Part shown: piece by piece, positions 1 to 6,163 of the stretch | Numbering within the stretch: the first letter of the stretch is position 1 | Layout of the letters: every line of letters begins with the position of its first letter | From: 66-474 sp035249465 | GTDB lineage: Bacteria; Pseudomonadota; Gammaproteobacteria; Xanthomonadales; Rhodanobacteraceae | NCBI GenBank assembly: GCA_035249465.1 | Contig: DATFGL010000034.1 | Coordinates: forward strand, 1-13,621 | Length of the DNA: 13,621 nt | Direction of reading: 5' to 3' | Translations under genes and position numbers: made by a program | The notes under the pieces: model-generated | Seen by the model: the letters and a program-made list of their open reading frames with translations, nothing else | What the model was told of the DNA's origin: nothing | Databases searched by the model: none

Positions 1-1
1 C

Positions 2-517
2 GACACCAGTGCCGAAGTGCTGGCGAAACTCCGTACCGTGTTCAAGCGCGACGGCAGCGTCACCGCCGGCAATTCCTCGCAGATGTCCGACGGCGCCGGC
101 GCGGTGCTGCTGGCCAGCGAACAGGCGATCAAGGACTACGGCCTGACCCCGCTGGCGCGTTTCGTCGGCTTCTCCGTAGCCGGCGTGCCGCCGGAAATCA
201 TGGGCATCGGTCCCAAGGAGGCTATTCCGAAGGCATTGAAAGCCACCGGCATCAAGCAGGACCAACTCGAATGGATTGAGTTGAACGAAGCCTTCGCAGC
301 GCAGTCGCTCGCAGTGATCAAGGATCTTGGTCTCGACCCCGAAAAGGTTAACCCCGAAGGCGGCGCGATCGCGCTCGGCCACCCGCTCGGCGCCACCGGC
401 TCCATCCGCATCGCGACGCTCGTCCACGGCATGCGCCGAAAGAAGCAGAAATACGGCATGGTCACCATGTGCATCGGCACCGGCATGGGCGCGGCGGGGA
501 TTTTCGAGATGGTGTAG
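2..517 (+). CDS. Thiolase (acetyl-CoA C-acyltransferase), C-terminal part
   Basis: This is the last 171 codons of a thiolase. The reading frame is open from base 2 and the start lies outside the window, so the in-frame GTG at 17 is not a real start. Thiolases cleave 3-ketoacyl-CoA to acetyl-CoA and a shortened acyl-CoA in beta-oxidation, or condense acetyl-CoA in reverse. Visible C-terminal signatures are GNSSQMSDGAGAV, the NEAFAAQS loop, GGAIALGHPLGATG with the catalytic His, and CIGTGMGAAG with the second active-site Cys. The N-terminal nucleophile Cys is not in the window. The family is certain. The exact class (degradative FadA/FadI type or biosynthetic AtoB type) cannot be settled from this half, so no symbol is given. 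It converges on the minus-strand DUF456 gene, with a palindromic repeat between them. Confidence 0.95.
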   Translation, partial: DTSAEVLAKLRTVFKRDGSVTAGNSSQMSDGAGAVLLASEQAIKDYGLTPLARFVGFSVAGVPPEIMGIGPKEAIPKALKATGIKQDQLEWIELNEAFAAQSLAVIKDLGLDPEKVNPEGGAIALGHPLGATGSIRIATLVHGMRRKKQKYGMVTMCIGTGMGAAGIFEMV

Positions 518-595
518 GAACCGTTGAATAACATGCTGCTCCTGGCAGTATGCGCGCCGGCGGTGCTCGCAATGTTCACGTGCTGATCCTAGCAA
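518..595. other. Short gap after the thiolase gene, nothing recognised
   Basis: This 78-base stretch lies between the thiolase stop codon and the palindromic repeat at 596. I see no gene, no convincing hairpin with a T-tract and no clear promoter. If the thiolase transcript stops here, the repeat next to it is the most obvious secondary structure that could help. Confidence 0.4.
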
Positions 596-684
596 GTAGG
601 TTGGGCTGAGCGTAGCGAAGCCCAACAGCGTTGCAACGATGCCGTTGGGCTTCCCCCGATACAGCCGGGGTCAGCCCAACCTAC
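596..684. repeat. Dispersed palindromic element with GTTGGGCT/AGCCCAAC arms
   Basis: The element starts with GTAGGTTGGGCT (596-607) and ends with its exact reverse complement AGCCCAACCTAC (673-684). Between them lie another AGCCCAAC (619-626) and another GTTGGGCT (644-651). It can therefore fold as two small hairpins (600-626 and 644-680) or as one long stem. Repeats with this GTAGGTTGGGCTGAGCG... AAGCCCAAC pattern recur in many gammaproteobacterial genomes, from general knowledge; I could not check that here. The right arm contains the TAG stop codon of the DUF456 gene (complement of 681-683). It sits between two converging genes, where it could act as a barrier to read-through from either side. 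No target-site duplication is obvious and no transposase is present. Confidence 0.85.
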
Positions 685-1166
685 ACAATCAGCGCCAGCG
701 CAAACGTTCCCAGCATCATGAACGCCACCGCGAGTTTGGTCGCGGTGCCGACCACAAGGCCGATCCAGGTGCCGACGCCGACCTTCGCCGCGTGATCGAC
801 GCGGCTGCCGGAAACAAGCTGCCCGATCACCGCGCCGATGAACGGCCCGAGGATGATTCCCGGGATGCTGAAGAACAATCCCACGATGGTGCCAATGAAG
901 GCACCCCATACCGCGACTTTGCTGGCGCCGGACTTTTTTGCGCCATAAGCACCAGCGAAAAAATCGAACACGATCGAGAACGCGGCAAGCACGCCGAGGA
1001 ACACGATCACCCACACGGGGATCTTCTGGAAGTGCCCGACCCACGCAGCCAGCAGCATGCCGCCGAACATCACCGGGATGCCGGGCAGGTTCGGGAGGAT
1101 CGCGCCTGCCAGACCCGCGACGATCAGGATGCCGGCGATGACGTACCAGAGGATGTTCCAGTCCAT
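681..1166 (-). CDS. DUF456 family small membrane protein
   Basis: This encodes a 161-residue, very hydrophobic protein with alternating membrane segments. Glycine-rich stretches such as GLAGAILPNLPG near the N-terminus and SIPGIILGPFIGAVIG in the middle are typical of the DUF456 family. Function is unknown; the protein should sit in the inner membrane. I chose the ATG at 1166 (MDWNILWYV), which puts the first hydrophobic helix directly at the N-terminus as in relatives. The frame stays open upstream to 1298, but that extension is polar, is encoded by the palindromic repeat at 1191-1334, and looks non-coding. No good Shine-Dalgarno sequence precedes the chosen start. The TAG stop lies inside the terminal arm of the repeat at 596-684. 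Length is normal for the family, so the protein does not appear truncated. Confidence 0.88.
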   Translation of the reverse strand: MDWNILWYVIAGILIVAGLAGAILPNLPGIPVMFGGMLLAAWVGHFQKIPVWVIVFLGVLAAFSIVFDFFAGAYGAKKSGASKVAVWGAFIGTIVGLFFSIPGIILGPFIGAVIGQLVSGSRVDHAAKVGVGTWIGLVVGTATKLAVAFMMLGTFALALIV

Positions 1167-1190
1167 GTGCGGAGGATAGCCGGAACGCGT

Positions 1191-1334
1191 TCCATCTCCC
1201 TTTGGGAGAAGCGCGCTTCGCGCGAGCGCGTAGCGTTCCCCGAACGGGCGGGCGCTCGCACCGTGCTGTGTGTTGACTTCGCGGAGCCGGACCCTCATCC
1301 GGCGCTGCGCGCCACCTTCTCCCGGAGGGAGAAG
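1191..1334. repeat. Dispersed palindromic element with CTTCTCCC/GGGAGAAG arms
   Basis: The segment 1195-1211 (ctccc ttt gggag core) and the segment 1316-1332 (cttctccc gga gggaga) are reverse complements except in the central three bases. Each end is itself a hairpin, and the two ends can also pair with each other across about 100 bases. The interior includes the phrase ccctcatccg followed by a GC-rich palindrome (ggcgctgcgcgcc). Repeats with a CCCTCATCCG... CTTCTCCC... GGGAGAAG layout are common between genes in Xanthomonadales and related bacteria, from general knowledge. It fills the gap between the glycoside hydrolase gene and the DUF456 gene and would form part of any leader transcript of the latter. 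Confidence 0.75.
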
Positions 1335-1359
1335 AAAAGATCGGCGGGATACTCCCGCC
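1334..1359 (-). terminator. Intrinsic terminator of the glycoside hydrolase gene
   Basis: Read on the minus strand, a perfect 7-bp stem (GGCGGGA, loop GTA, TCCCGCC; 1359-1343) begins immediately after the hydrolase stop codon. It is followed by GATCTTTTCTTC. This is a classic compact Rho-independent layout, although the T-run is interrupted. The stem may itself be a small dispersed repeat (GTAGGGCGGGA...TCCCGCC type) used as a terminator. Confidence 0.6.
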
Positions 1360-3363
1360 CTACTTCACTGGCGTGAGCTGCAACGTCAGCACCTCGAACG
1401 GCTGCAAGGTGATGGTGACCTCGTGCCCGGCATCCAGCGTCTTCGGTACGTCGTCACCACCTGTGTGCCAGACATCGCTGACGTTGAACCTGCGCACGGC
1501 ATCCTTCGGCAACTGCAGTTGTCGATCGACATCAAGGATCGCAAGCCGCGGCTTGTCGTCGGGGTTGCGCAACGTGATGAACGATTTGTTCGGTGACCAC
1601 GCAGCCCAGCCGTAAGCGTCCAGCCGCCCCGGATCGCCACCGATCCAATGGGTGTCGCGCAACACTTCGGCATTCGCGCGTGACCAGTTGGCCGCCTGTG
1701 CCAGCGTGTCCCAATCCGCATCGGTGAGCAACGATGGCGTGACGTACATCTCCTGCAGGTCGGTGCCGGTCGCAAAATAGGAATGCACTTCGTTGGCGAA
1801 GTCGTGGCCGGGATCGGTATCCAGGTGCACGGCATGTTGCGCGTAGATGATCCCGTGCAGCATCAGCGAATTGATCGGGAACAATGGACCCTTGATCACG
1901 ATGTTCTGGTAGGTCTGCATGTCGCGATAGGTGATCCACTGTTCGCGGTACGGGCCGACGCCGGCGAAGTTGTGGTCGTAGCCATCGCGCCAGATCGAAT
2001 CGGCATACTTCAGCCAGAACGGCGAGGCCCAGGTGCCGGTGGTGAGGTTGATGAAGGTGTTGGGCTTGTCGGCGCGGATGTCGTCGATCAACCGGATCGC
2101 GGCGGCGAAATCGCTGTCGAACTCGCTGCCGGGATACACGCTGTTGACGTTGCCGGTCCCGTCGAACTTGAACTGGTTGATGCAGTCGTCATCGAGCAGG
2201 GTCATCACCACGTGGTGGAAGCGCTTCCAGTACTTCGGCGCGGACAACGCGAGGCTGCCATCGACGGTGCCATAGCCGAGCTTGCGGCCATTGGCCACGC
2301 GCTCGGCGTGCGGCTTGCCGTAGCCGCCCCACGGCGACAGCCAGATACCCGGCGCGGCACCGAACTTTTCCGCGGCCTCGCACAGCGGCACGAAGCCGTG
2401 CGGGAACGCTTTCGAGAAACTCCAGCTACCGCTGTAATCGTCCCAGCCGTCGTCGAACAGGAATGAATCCATCTTCACGTGGCGTTTTTCGACGAGTTGC
2501 TCGCCGAAGGTGCCGATGCGGTCCAGCGCCTCGGCCTCGGTATAGGGCGTGAAGAAACCGATGTCGTACCACGAGTTGTAGTGCAGGAACGGCCGGTACG
2601 GATGCGCGCGCTCGCGTTCGATGTAGTTGCCGAAATCGCGCCGCAGCTGGCCCGCGTGGGCGACGCCGATTACTGCCGAGTAGGTTACAGACTGGCCCTT
2701 CTTGAGCGGCAGCGTGCGCTCGATCCACAACTTCACCTTGCCGCGCCAGGCGTCGGCCTTGGACATCGGGTGCTCAAAGCCCAGCCAGTCGTCGTGCGAG
2801 GTCACCGGCGAACCGTCGACCGTGCCTTCCACGAAGGCATCCGGCGCGTTCGCACCGAACAACGACACCTTGCTGATCGGTGCATCCTGGTCCAACGCGG
2901 TGATCGTGACGACCTCGCGCAGGTAATCCGAACCTTCACGCTGGACCAGTTTCCAGTCGATCGCCACGTGGCCTTGAGGGCCGAGGAATCTTCCCTCCAC
3001 GGCCTTGCCGGGGAAGTGTTCCACCAACCGTGACGCTTTCGCATCCACCGGCAACGGGGTTTCACGCAGCTCGCCCTGCAAACGGAAATCGCCCGTTGCA
3101 AGCGTGCCGCCATCCTTGAACGTCAGCGAAAACGGATCGGTAATTTCAATCGTTGCGTGGTGCCACGCGTCGGTCACCACGAGGTTGGACAACGCCCCGC
3201 CCACGAGCTTCCAGCCCGCGGTGACGGGGCCGCTGCCGAACGCGCCTTCCGATGCATGCTCCGGCGCCGCCGTTGCATCGGGGGTGACCGCCACGCCAGC
3301 GATCAGCGCCAATGCGAAACAGAGGATACCCGCGCGAACGAAACACCGAAGATTGGCGAGCAT
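1360..3363 (-). CDS. Secreted TIM-barrel glycoside hydrolase, GH36/clan GH-D like (probable alpha-galactosidase type)
   Basis: This 667-residue protein begins with a clear signal peptide: positive N-terminus, hydrophobic core at about 11-26, and a likely cut after Ala-Thr-Ala at 30-32. It should therefore act in the periplasm or outside the cell. Residues about 40-250 look like the beta-sandwich domain that precedes the barrel in GH36-type enzymes. The barrel carries FLFDDGWDD (301-309), GIWLSPWGGYG (339-349) and QFKFDGTGN (397-405). Asp401 is the likely nucleophile by analogy with the K-x-D motif of clan GH-D. SIWRDGYDH (456-464) may supply the acid/base Asp. A small beta domain closes the C-terminus. 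Proteins of this kind are often annotated as alpha-galactosidase or, loosely, 'enterotoxin'; the substrate is not determined. The ATG at 3363 is the start that gives the signal peptide. A nested inverted repeat ends five bases before it. The nearest upstream gene is mddA, with no obvious functional link. Confidence 0.8.
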   Translation of the reverse strand: MLANLRCFVRAGILCFALALIAGVAVTPDATAAPEHASEGAFGSGPVTAGWKLVGGALSNLVVTDAWHHATIEITDPFSLTFKDGGTLATGDFRLQGELRETPLPVDAKASRLVEHFPGKAVEGRFLGPQGHVAIDWKLVQREGSDYLREVVTITALDQDAPISKVSLFGANAPDAFVEGTVDGSPVTSHDDWLGFEHPMSKADAWRGKVKLWIERTLPLKKGQSVTYSAVIGVAHAGQLRRDFGNYIERERAHPYRPFLHYNSWYDIGFFTPYTEAEALDRIGTFGEQLVEKRHVKMDSFLFDDGWDDYSGSWSFSKAFPHGFVPLCEAAEKFGAAPGIWLSPWGGYGKPHAERVANGRKLGYGTVDGSLALSAPKYWKRFHHVVMTLLDDDCINQFKFDGTGNVNSVYPGSEFDSDFAAAIRLIDDIRADKPNTFINLTTGTWASPFWLKYADSIWRDGYDHNFAGVGPYREQWITYRDMQTYQNIVIKGPLFPINSLMLHGIIYAQHAVHLDTDPGHDFANEVHSYFATGTDLQEMYVTPSLLTDADWDTLAQAANWSRANAEVLRDTHWIGGDPGRLDAYGWAAWSPNKSFITLRNPDDKPRLAILDVDRQLQLPKDAVRRFNVSDVWHTGGDDVPKTLDAGHEVTITLQPFEVLTLQLTPVK

Positions 3364-3368
3364 GCAAA

Positions 3369-3416
3369 GGTTCCGGCTGCGCGGGAAACGCCCCGCGCGG
3401 CCATTGTGCCGGAACC
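3369..3416 (-). promoter_or_regulatory. Nested inverted repeat in the leader of the glycoside hydrolase gene
   Basis: An outer 9-bp arm GGTTCCGGC (3369-3377) pairs exactly with GCCGGAACC (3408-3416). Inside it, GCGCGGG (3379-3385) pairs with CCCGCGC (3392-3398) around a 6-base loop. In the minus-strand transcript the structure ends five bases before the ATG at 3363, so it would cover the ribosome-binding region. It lies in the 72-base gap after the mddA stop. It could be a terminator-like structure for mddA (no proper T-run follows), a translational control element, or a repeat. Function is not known. Confidence 0.5.
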
Positions 3417-3435
3417 GTGCGCCTGACTGCGTTTG

Positions 3436-4209
3436 CTATCGCTTCGACGGAATGGAGTCAGGCTTGCCGCGATGCCTCGGCCGCGGCCATGGGCAGATCA
3501 TCGGCACCTCCCGGCTATATTCGCGATATTCAACGTGCGCCGCGATCAGGTCGCGTTCCTCGAGGAACCGCACCGCGATCAGGATGTAGCCCGTGGTCGC
3601 GATCGCGAACAGCAGGTGCCCGGTGCTCATGCGCGGGATCGCCCAGAACGCGATGATGAAACCCAGCATCAAGGGATGACGAACAATGCGGTAGTAGAAA
3701 CTGTCGACGAATTCCGGCGGCGTGTAAGAGATGCCGCGCGCGCGCAGCCAGACCTGGCGCAACCCGAACAGGTCGAAATGATTGATGACGAAGGTGCCGC
3801 TCAGGACGACCAGCCAACCGAACGCGGACAGCGCATAGAGCAGCCACCACGCCCATCCGCCGCCAACATCCCAAACGACTCCGGGCAACGGCCGCCACTG
3901 CCAGTACAACAGGATCAACACCAGGCTGCTCAGCAGCACATACGTACTGCGTTCGATCGACGGACTCATCCAGGCCGCCAGCCAATTCTTGAAACCGCGC
4001 CTCGCCATCCCGCTGTGCTGCACGGCGAACAGGCCCAGCAGCATGATGTCGACGACCCAGTCGCCAACCGTGCCGGCCGGATCGGGCATCGGATGGTTCA
4101 GCGTCTTCGGCAACGGCGCGTCCGCGACAAAGCCGATGGCGTAGAGGAATGCCAGGAAGAACACGACGTAACAAATCACGCCGTACAACAATATCGATGC
4201 GTTGCGCAT
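3436..4209 (-). CDS. mddA: Methanethiol S-methyltransferase (MddA), NnrU/isoprenylcysteine methyltransferase-like membrane protein
   Basis: This 257-residue integral membrane protein has about five or six hydrophobic segments. MddA enzymes transfer a methyl group from S-adenosylmethionine to methanethiol, giving dimethyl sulfide. Family landmarks are QHS (64-66), IERSTYVLL (85-93), NHFDLFGLRQ (143-152), the cofactor-binding RHPLMLGF (177-184) and EERDL (217-221). The overall pattern matches MddA better than generic NnrU or ICMT proteins; this is from memory of the family, not a search. The ATG at 4209 follows a GAGGG ribosome-binding site at proper spacing and begins directly before the first membrane segment. 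The open frame continues far upstream over the GFA gene in another frame, which is not coding. It follows the GFA gene by 41 bases in the same direction and may be co-transcribed. Confidence 0.85.
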   Translation of the reverse strand: MRNASILLYGVICYVVFFLAFLYAIGFVADAPLPKTLNHPMPDPAGTVGDWVVDIMLLGLFAVQHSGMARRGFKNWLAAWMSPSIERSTYVLLSSLVLILLYWQWRPLPGVVWDVGGGWAWWLLYALSAFGWLVVLSGTFVINHFDLFGLRQVWLRARGISYTPPEFVDSFYYRIVRHPLMLGFIIAFWAIPRMSTGHLLFAIATTGYILIAVRFLEERDLIAAHVEYREYSREVPMICPWPRPRHRGKPDSIPSKR

Positions 4210-4250
4210 GGCTACCCTCACCGGCGATGGACTGTCATGACCCCTCCGTT

Positions 4251-4685
4251 TCACTCCGCCAGAGCGACGCCGGAACCGCCCATGGCGTCCGGCAGGTCCC
4301 TCAGCTTGGTCACGCCGTCCGGGATCGGCAGCACGGTTTCCTGGTAATGCACGTGCACACCGGGTCGGAAATCGAAATCCTCGATGATGGCCGCGTAAAC
4401 ATCGACCAACCCCCACGCTGGATGTTCGGTCAACACATGGCCACCGCAGTTCATGCACCAGCGGCGTACGCTGGCCGGGGTCTTGGCGTAACGGCCGAGT
4501 CGTTCTTCGCCCTTGGCAATACGGACAGCTGGGTTCGGCCACAGCGTGAAGGCGTTCACCGGCCCGGCCGACCAGTGTCGGCAGGACTCGCAATGGCAAT
4601 AACCCATCGCCTCGGGCGCGCCATCGAGTTCGAGTTCGACGGCACCGCAGAAGCAACGCGCCGTATGTTTCTCGGTATTGTTCAT
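4251..4685 (-). CDS. GFA-family (CENP-V/GFA domain) zinc protein
   Basis: This 144-residue protein is a complete single GFA domain. The zinc-binding cysteines are present in the usual order: CFCG (11-14), YCHCESC (Cys30, Cys32, Cys35) and WCMNCG (Cys77, Cys80). The family is named after glutathione-dependent formaldehyde-activating enzyme, proposed to form S-hydroxymethylglutathione. That activity has been disputed, and most members are uncharacterised, so the substrate is open. It is probably cytoplasmic. The start at 4685 is well supported: AAGGAGG lies eight to nine bases upstream of the ATG. The gene lies between an FAD-dependent oxidoreductase and mddA on the same strand, which places it with small-molecule redox or one-carbon chemistry, but this is inference. 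Confidence 0.88.
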   Translation of the reverse strand: MNNTEKHTARCFCGAVELELDGAPEAMGYCHCESCRHWSAGPVNAFTLWPNPAVRIAKGEERLGRYAKTPASVRRWCMNCGGHVLTEHPAWGLVDVYAAIIEDFDFRPGVHVHYQETVLPIPDGVTKLRDLPDAMGGSGVALAE

Positions 4686-4831
4686 GCGTCCTCCTTCGTT
4701 CAATGCTTCATCGCGGATGGCTTCGACGGATCGTCGCCCGGGTCGACATAGTAGATCCGAAACGGACCGTAGAGCGAAGAACACCGGATGCCACCGGAAC
4801 GCGACACGCGCGCGCAACGCCACCCGGCCTT
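4686..4831. other. Gap between the FAD oxidoreductase and GFA genes, with a possible tiny ORF
   Basis: This 146-base stretch has no T-rich terminator. On the minus strand a frame from a GTG at 4807 to a TGA at 4700 encodes 35 residues with a protein-like composition (it includes LYGPFRIYYVDPGDD). It ends 14 bases before the GFA start codon, overlapping the approach to its ribosome-binding site. It has no strong ribosome-binding site of its own. It could be a small coupled ORF, the tail of a decayed gene, or chance. Confidence 0.3.
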
Positions 4832-6112
4832 TCAGCCTTCCAGCATCGCCTTCCAGCGATCCTTCCCTTCCAGCCACCAGTACTGCGCCTGGGCGCCCAG
4901 GTAGCCGAGCGGCCGGTGGGTGTTCTGCAGCCCGAACTTCGCGAATTCCCGCCAGGCCCCGTCGTTCTGCGCAATCGCGCCGGCGAGCATTTCGCCCGCG
5001 GCGCACGTCGGTGCGGTCCCGTGGCCGCCGAATGCCTGCATCCACCACAGGCCGTCGCCGCGCGTGCCGAGTTGCGGCATCTGGTGGCGCGCGTAGCTCA
5101 TCAAACCCGACCAGGCGAATTCGATCTTCACGCCTTCGAGTTGCGGGAACACGCGCAGCAGGTCGCGCAGCAGCAGTTTCTTCACCGCCTGCGGCGAACG
5201 GTTGCGGATGGAAATGCGCCCACCCCACAACAAACGTCCGTCCCTGAGCGGGCGGTAGTAGTCGAATGCGAAACGCGTGTCGTAGATGGCGGCCTCGGTG
5301 TGCAGGCACTCGCGCAGGCGTTCACCCAGCGGCTCGGTCACCATCACGTAGGTCGCGACCGGCAATATCGCGCGATCGACCTGCGGTTGCAGACCGGCGA
5401 GGTAACCGCCGCACGCCAGCACCACGGCCTGGGTCTGCACTTCGCCTGCATCGGTGCGTATGCGCCAACCCGCGCCGCTGCGTTCGATCTTCCGCACCCG
5501 GGAGTGCTCGTGGAAACGCACGCCCTGCCCGTGCGCCGCACGGACCAGTCCATGCAGGTAATCGAGGGGATGCAGGTGCAGCGCGTTGCGTTCGAACAGT
5601 GCATCGTGATAGCGCCCGCTGTGGACCACGTCGCGCAACTGCGGTTCCCCCAGCCACTCCCATTCGATGCCATAGGTTTCTTTCAGCAATTGCTGCCGCG
5701 CCTGGAGGATGGACTTGTCGCGAAACCAGTTCGCCCAGATCACGCCGGCGTCGACGGCATCGCATGCGATCGCGTATTGCCTGATGCGATGGCGAATCAA
5801 ATCCACCGCACGGATGGTCGCGCCGTACAGCCCGCGCGCGCGTTCCGCGCCGAGTTGCCGGAGCAGTGCGTCCTCTCCCAGGGAGTAGCCGGCGAAAACG
5901 AAACCGCCGTTGCGGCCCGATGCACCATGGCCGATGCCTTCGCGCTCCAGCAGCACCACGTCGCGCATGCCGCGTTCGGCGAGGCCGAGTGCCAGGCAGA
6001 CGCCGGCGTAACCACCGCCGACGATCGCGACACGCGCCTCCCGCCGGCCTTCGAGCGGTGGCAGTGGTTCGAACGGGCGAGCGCTCGCGGCGTACCAGGT
6101 TTCCGGCGTCAT
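4832..6112 (-). CDS. FAD-dependent oxidoreductase, DAO family (PuuB-like amine oxidase)
   Basis: This 426-residue flavoenzyme of the D-amino acid oxidase family is closest in feel to gamma-glutamylputrescine oxidoreductase (PuuB) and related amine/N-methyl amino acid oxidases. The ADP-binding Rossmann motif is RVAIVGGGYAG (27-37). It is followed by the acidic end of beta-2 (LLERE, 54-58) and the family motif GHGASGRNGGF (61-71). A C-terminal FGGHGTAP segment matches the second FAD contact of the family. The expected reaction is oxidation of a C-N bond to an imine/aldehyde with H2O2 production; the substrate cannot be read from sequence. The protein should be cytoplasmic. Length is normal. The ATG at 6112 gives the usual short N-terminal extension before the Rossmann fold, but no good ribosome-binding site is seen. 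galU ends 51 bases upstream. None of the other puu pathway genes are in the window, so the PuuB name is not applied. Confidence 0.88.
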   Translation of the reverse strand: MTPETWYAASARPFEPLPPLEGRREARVAIVGGGYAGVCLALGLAERGMRDVVLLEREGIGHGASGRNGGFVFAGYSLGEDALLRQLGAERARGLYGATIRAVDLIRHRIRQYAIACDAVDAGVIWANWFRDKSILQARQQLLKETYGIEWEWLGEPQLRDVVHSGRYHDALFERNALHLHPLDYLHGLVRAAHGQGVRFHEHSRVRKIERSGAGWRIRTDAGEVQTQAVVLACGGYLAGLQPQVDRAILPVATYVMVTEPLGERLRECLHTEAAIYDTRFAFDYYRPLRDGRLLWGGRISIRNRSPQAVKKLLLRDLLRVFPQLEGVKIEFAWSGLMSYARHQMPQLGTRGDGLWWMQAFGGHGTAPTCAAGEMLAGAIAQNDGAWREFAKFGLQNTHRPLGYLGAQAQYWWLEGKDRWKAMLEG

Positions 6113-6163
6113 GCGCCGAGCATAGCTTGGATGGGCAGGTTGATGCCGCCGCGAACCTGCGGA

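Noticed and set aside
1167..1298. N-terminal extension of the DUF456 gene
   Set aside because: The extra residues are polar, come from the palindromic repeat DNA and are absent from the family pattern. The ATG at 1166 fits better.
596..1334. CRISPR array or complete insertion sequence in the repeat-rich left part
   Set aside because: The two repeats have different sequences, there are no regular spacers, and no transposase or cas gene is present. They are better described as small dispersed palindromic elements.
4210..4656. Long N-terminal extension of mddA over the GFA gene
   Set aside because: It overlaps a certain gene in another frame, while the ATG at 4209 has a good ribosome-binding site and begins right before the first membrane helix.
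4832..6112. Naming the FAD oxidoreductase puuB
   Set aside because: Only the general DAO/PuuB-like fold is supported. No other putrescine pathway genes are nearby, so the substrate-specific name would be overreach.
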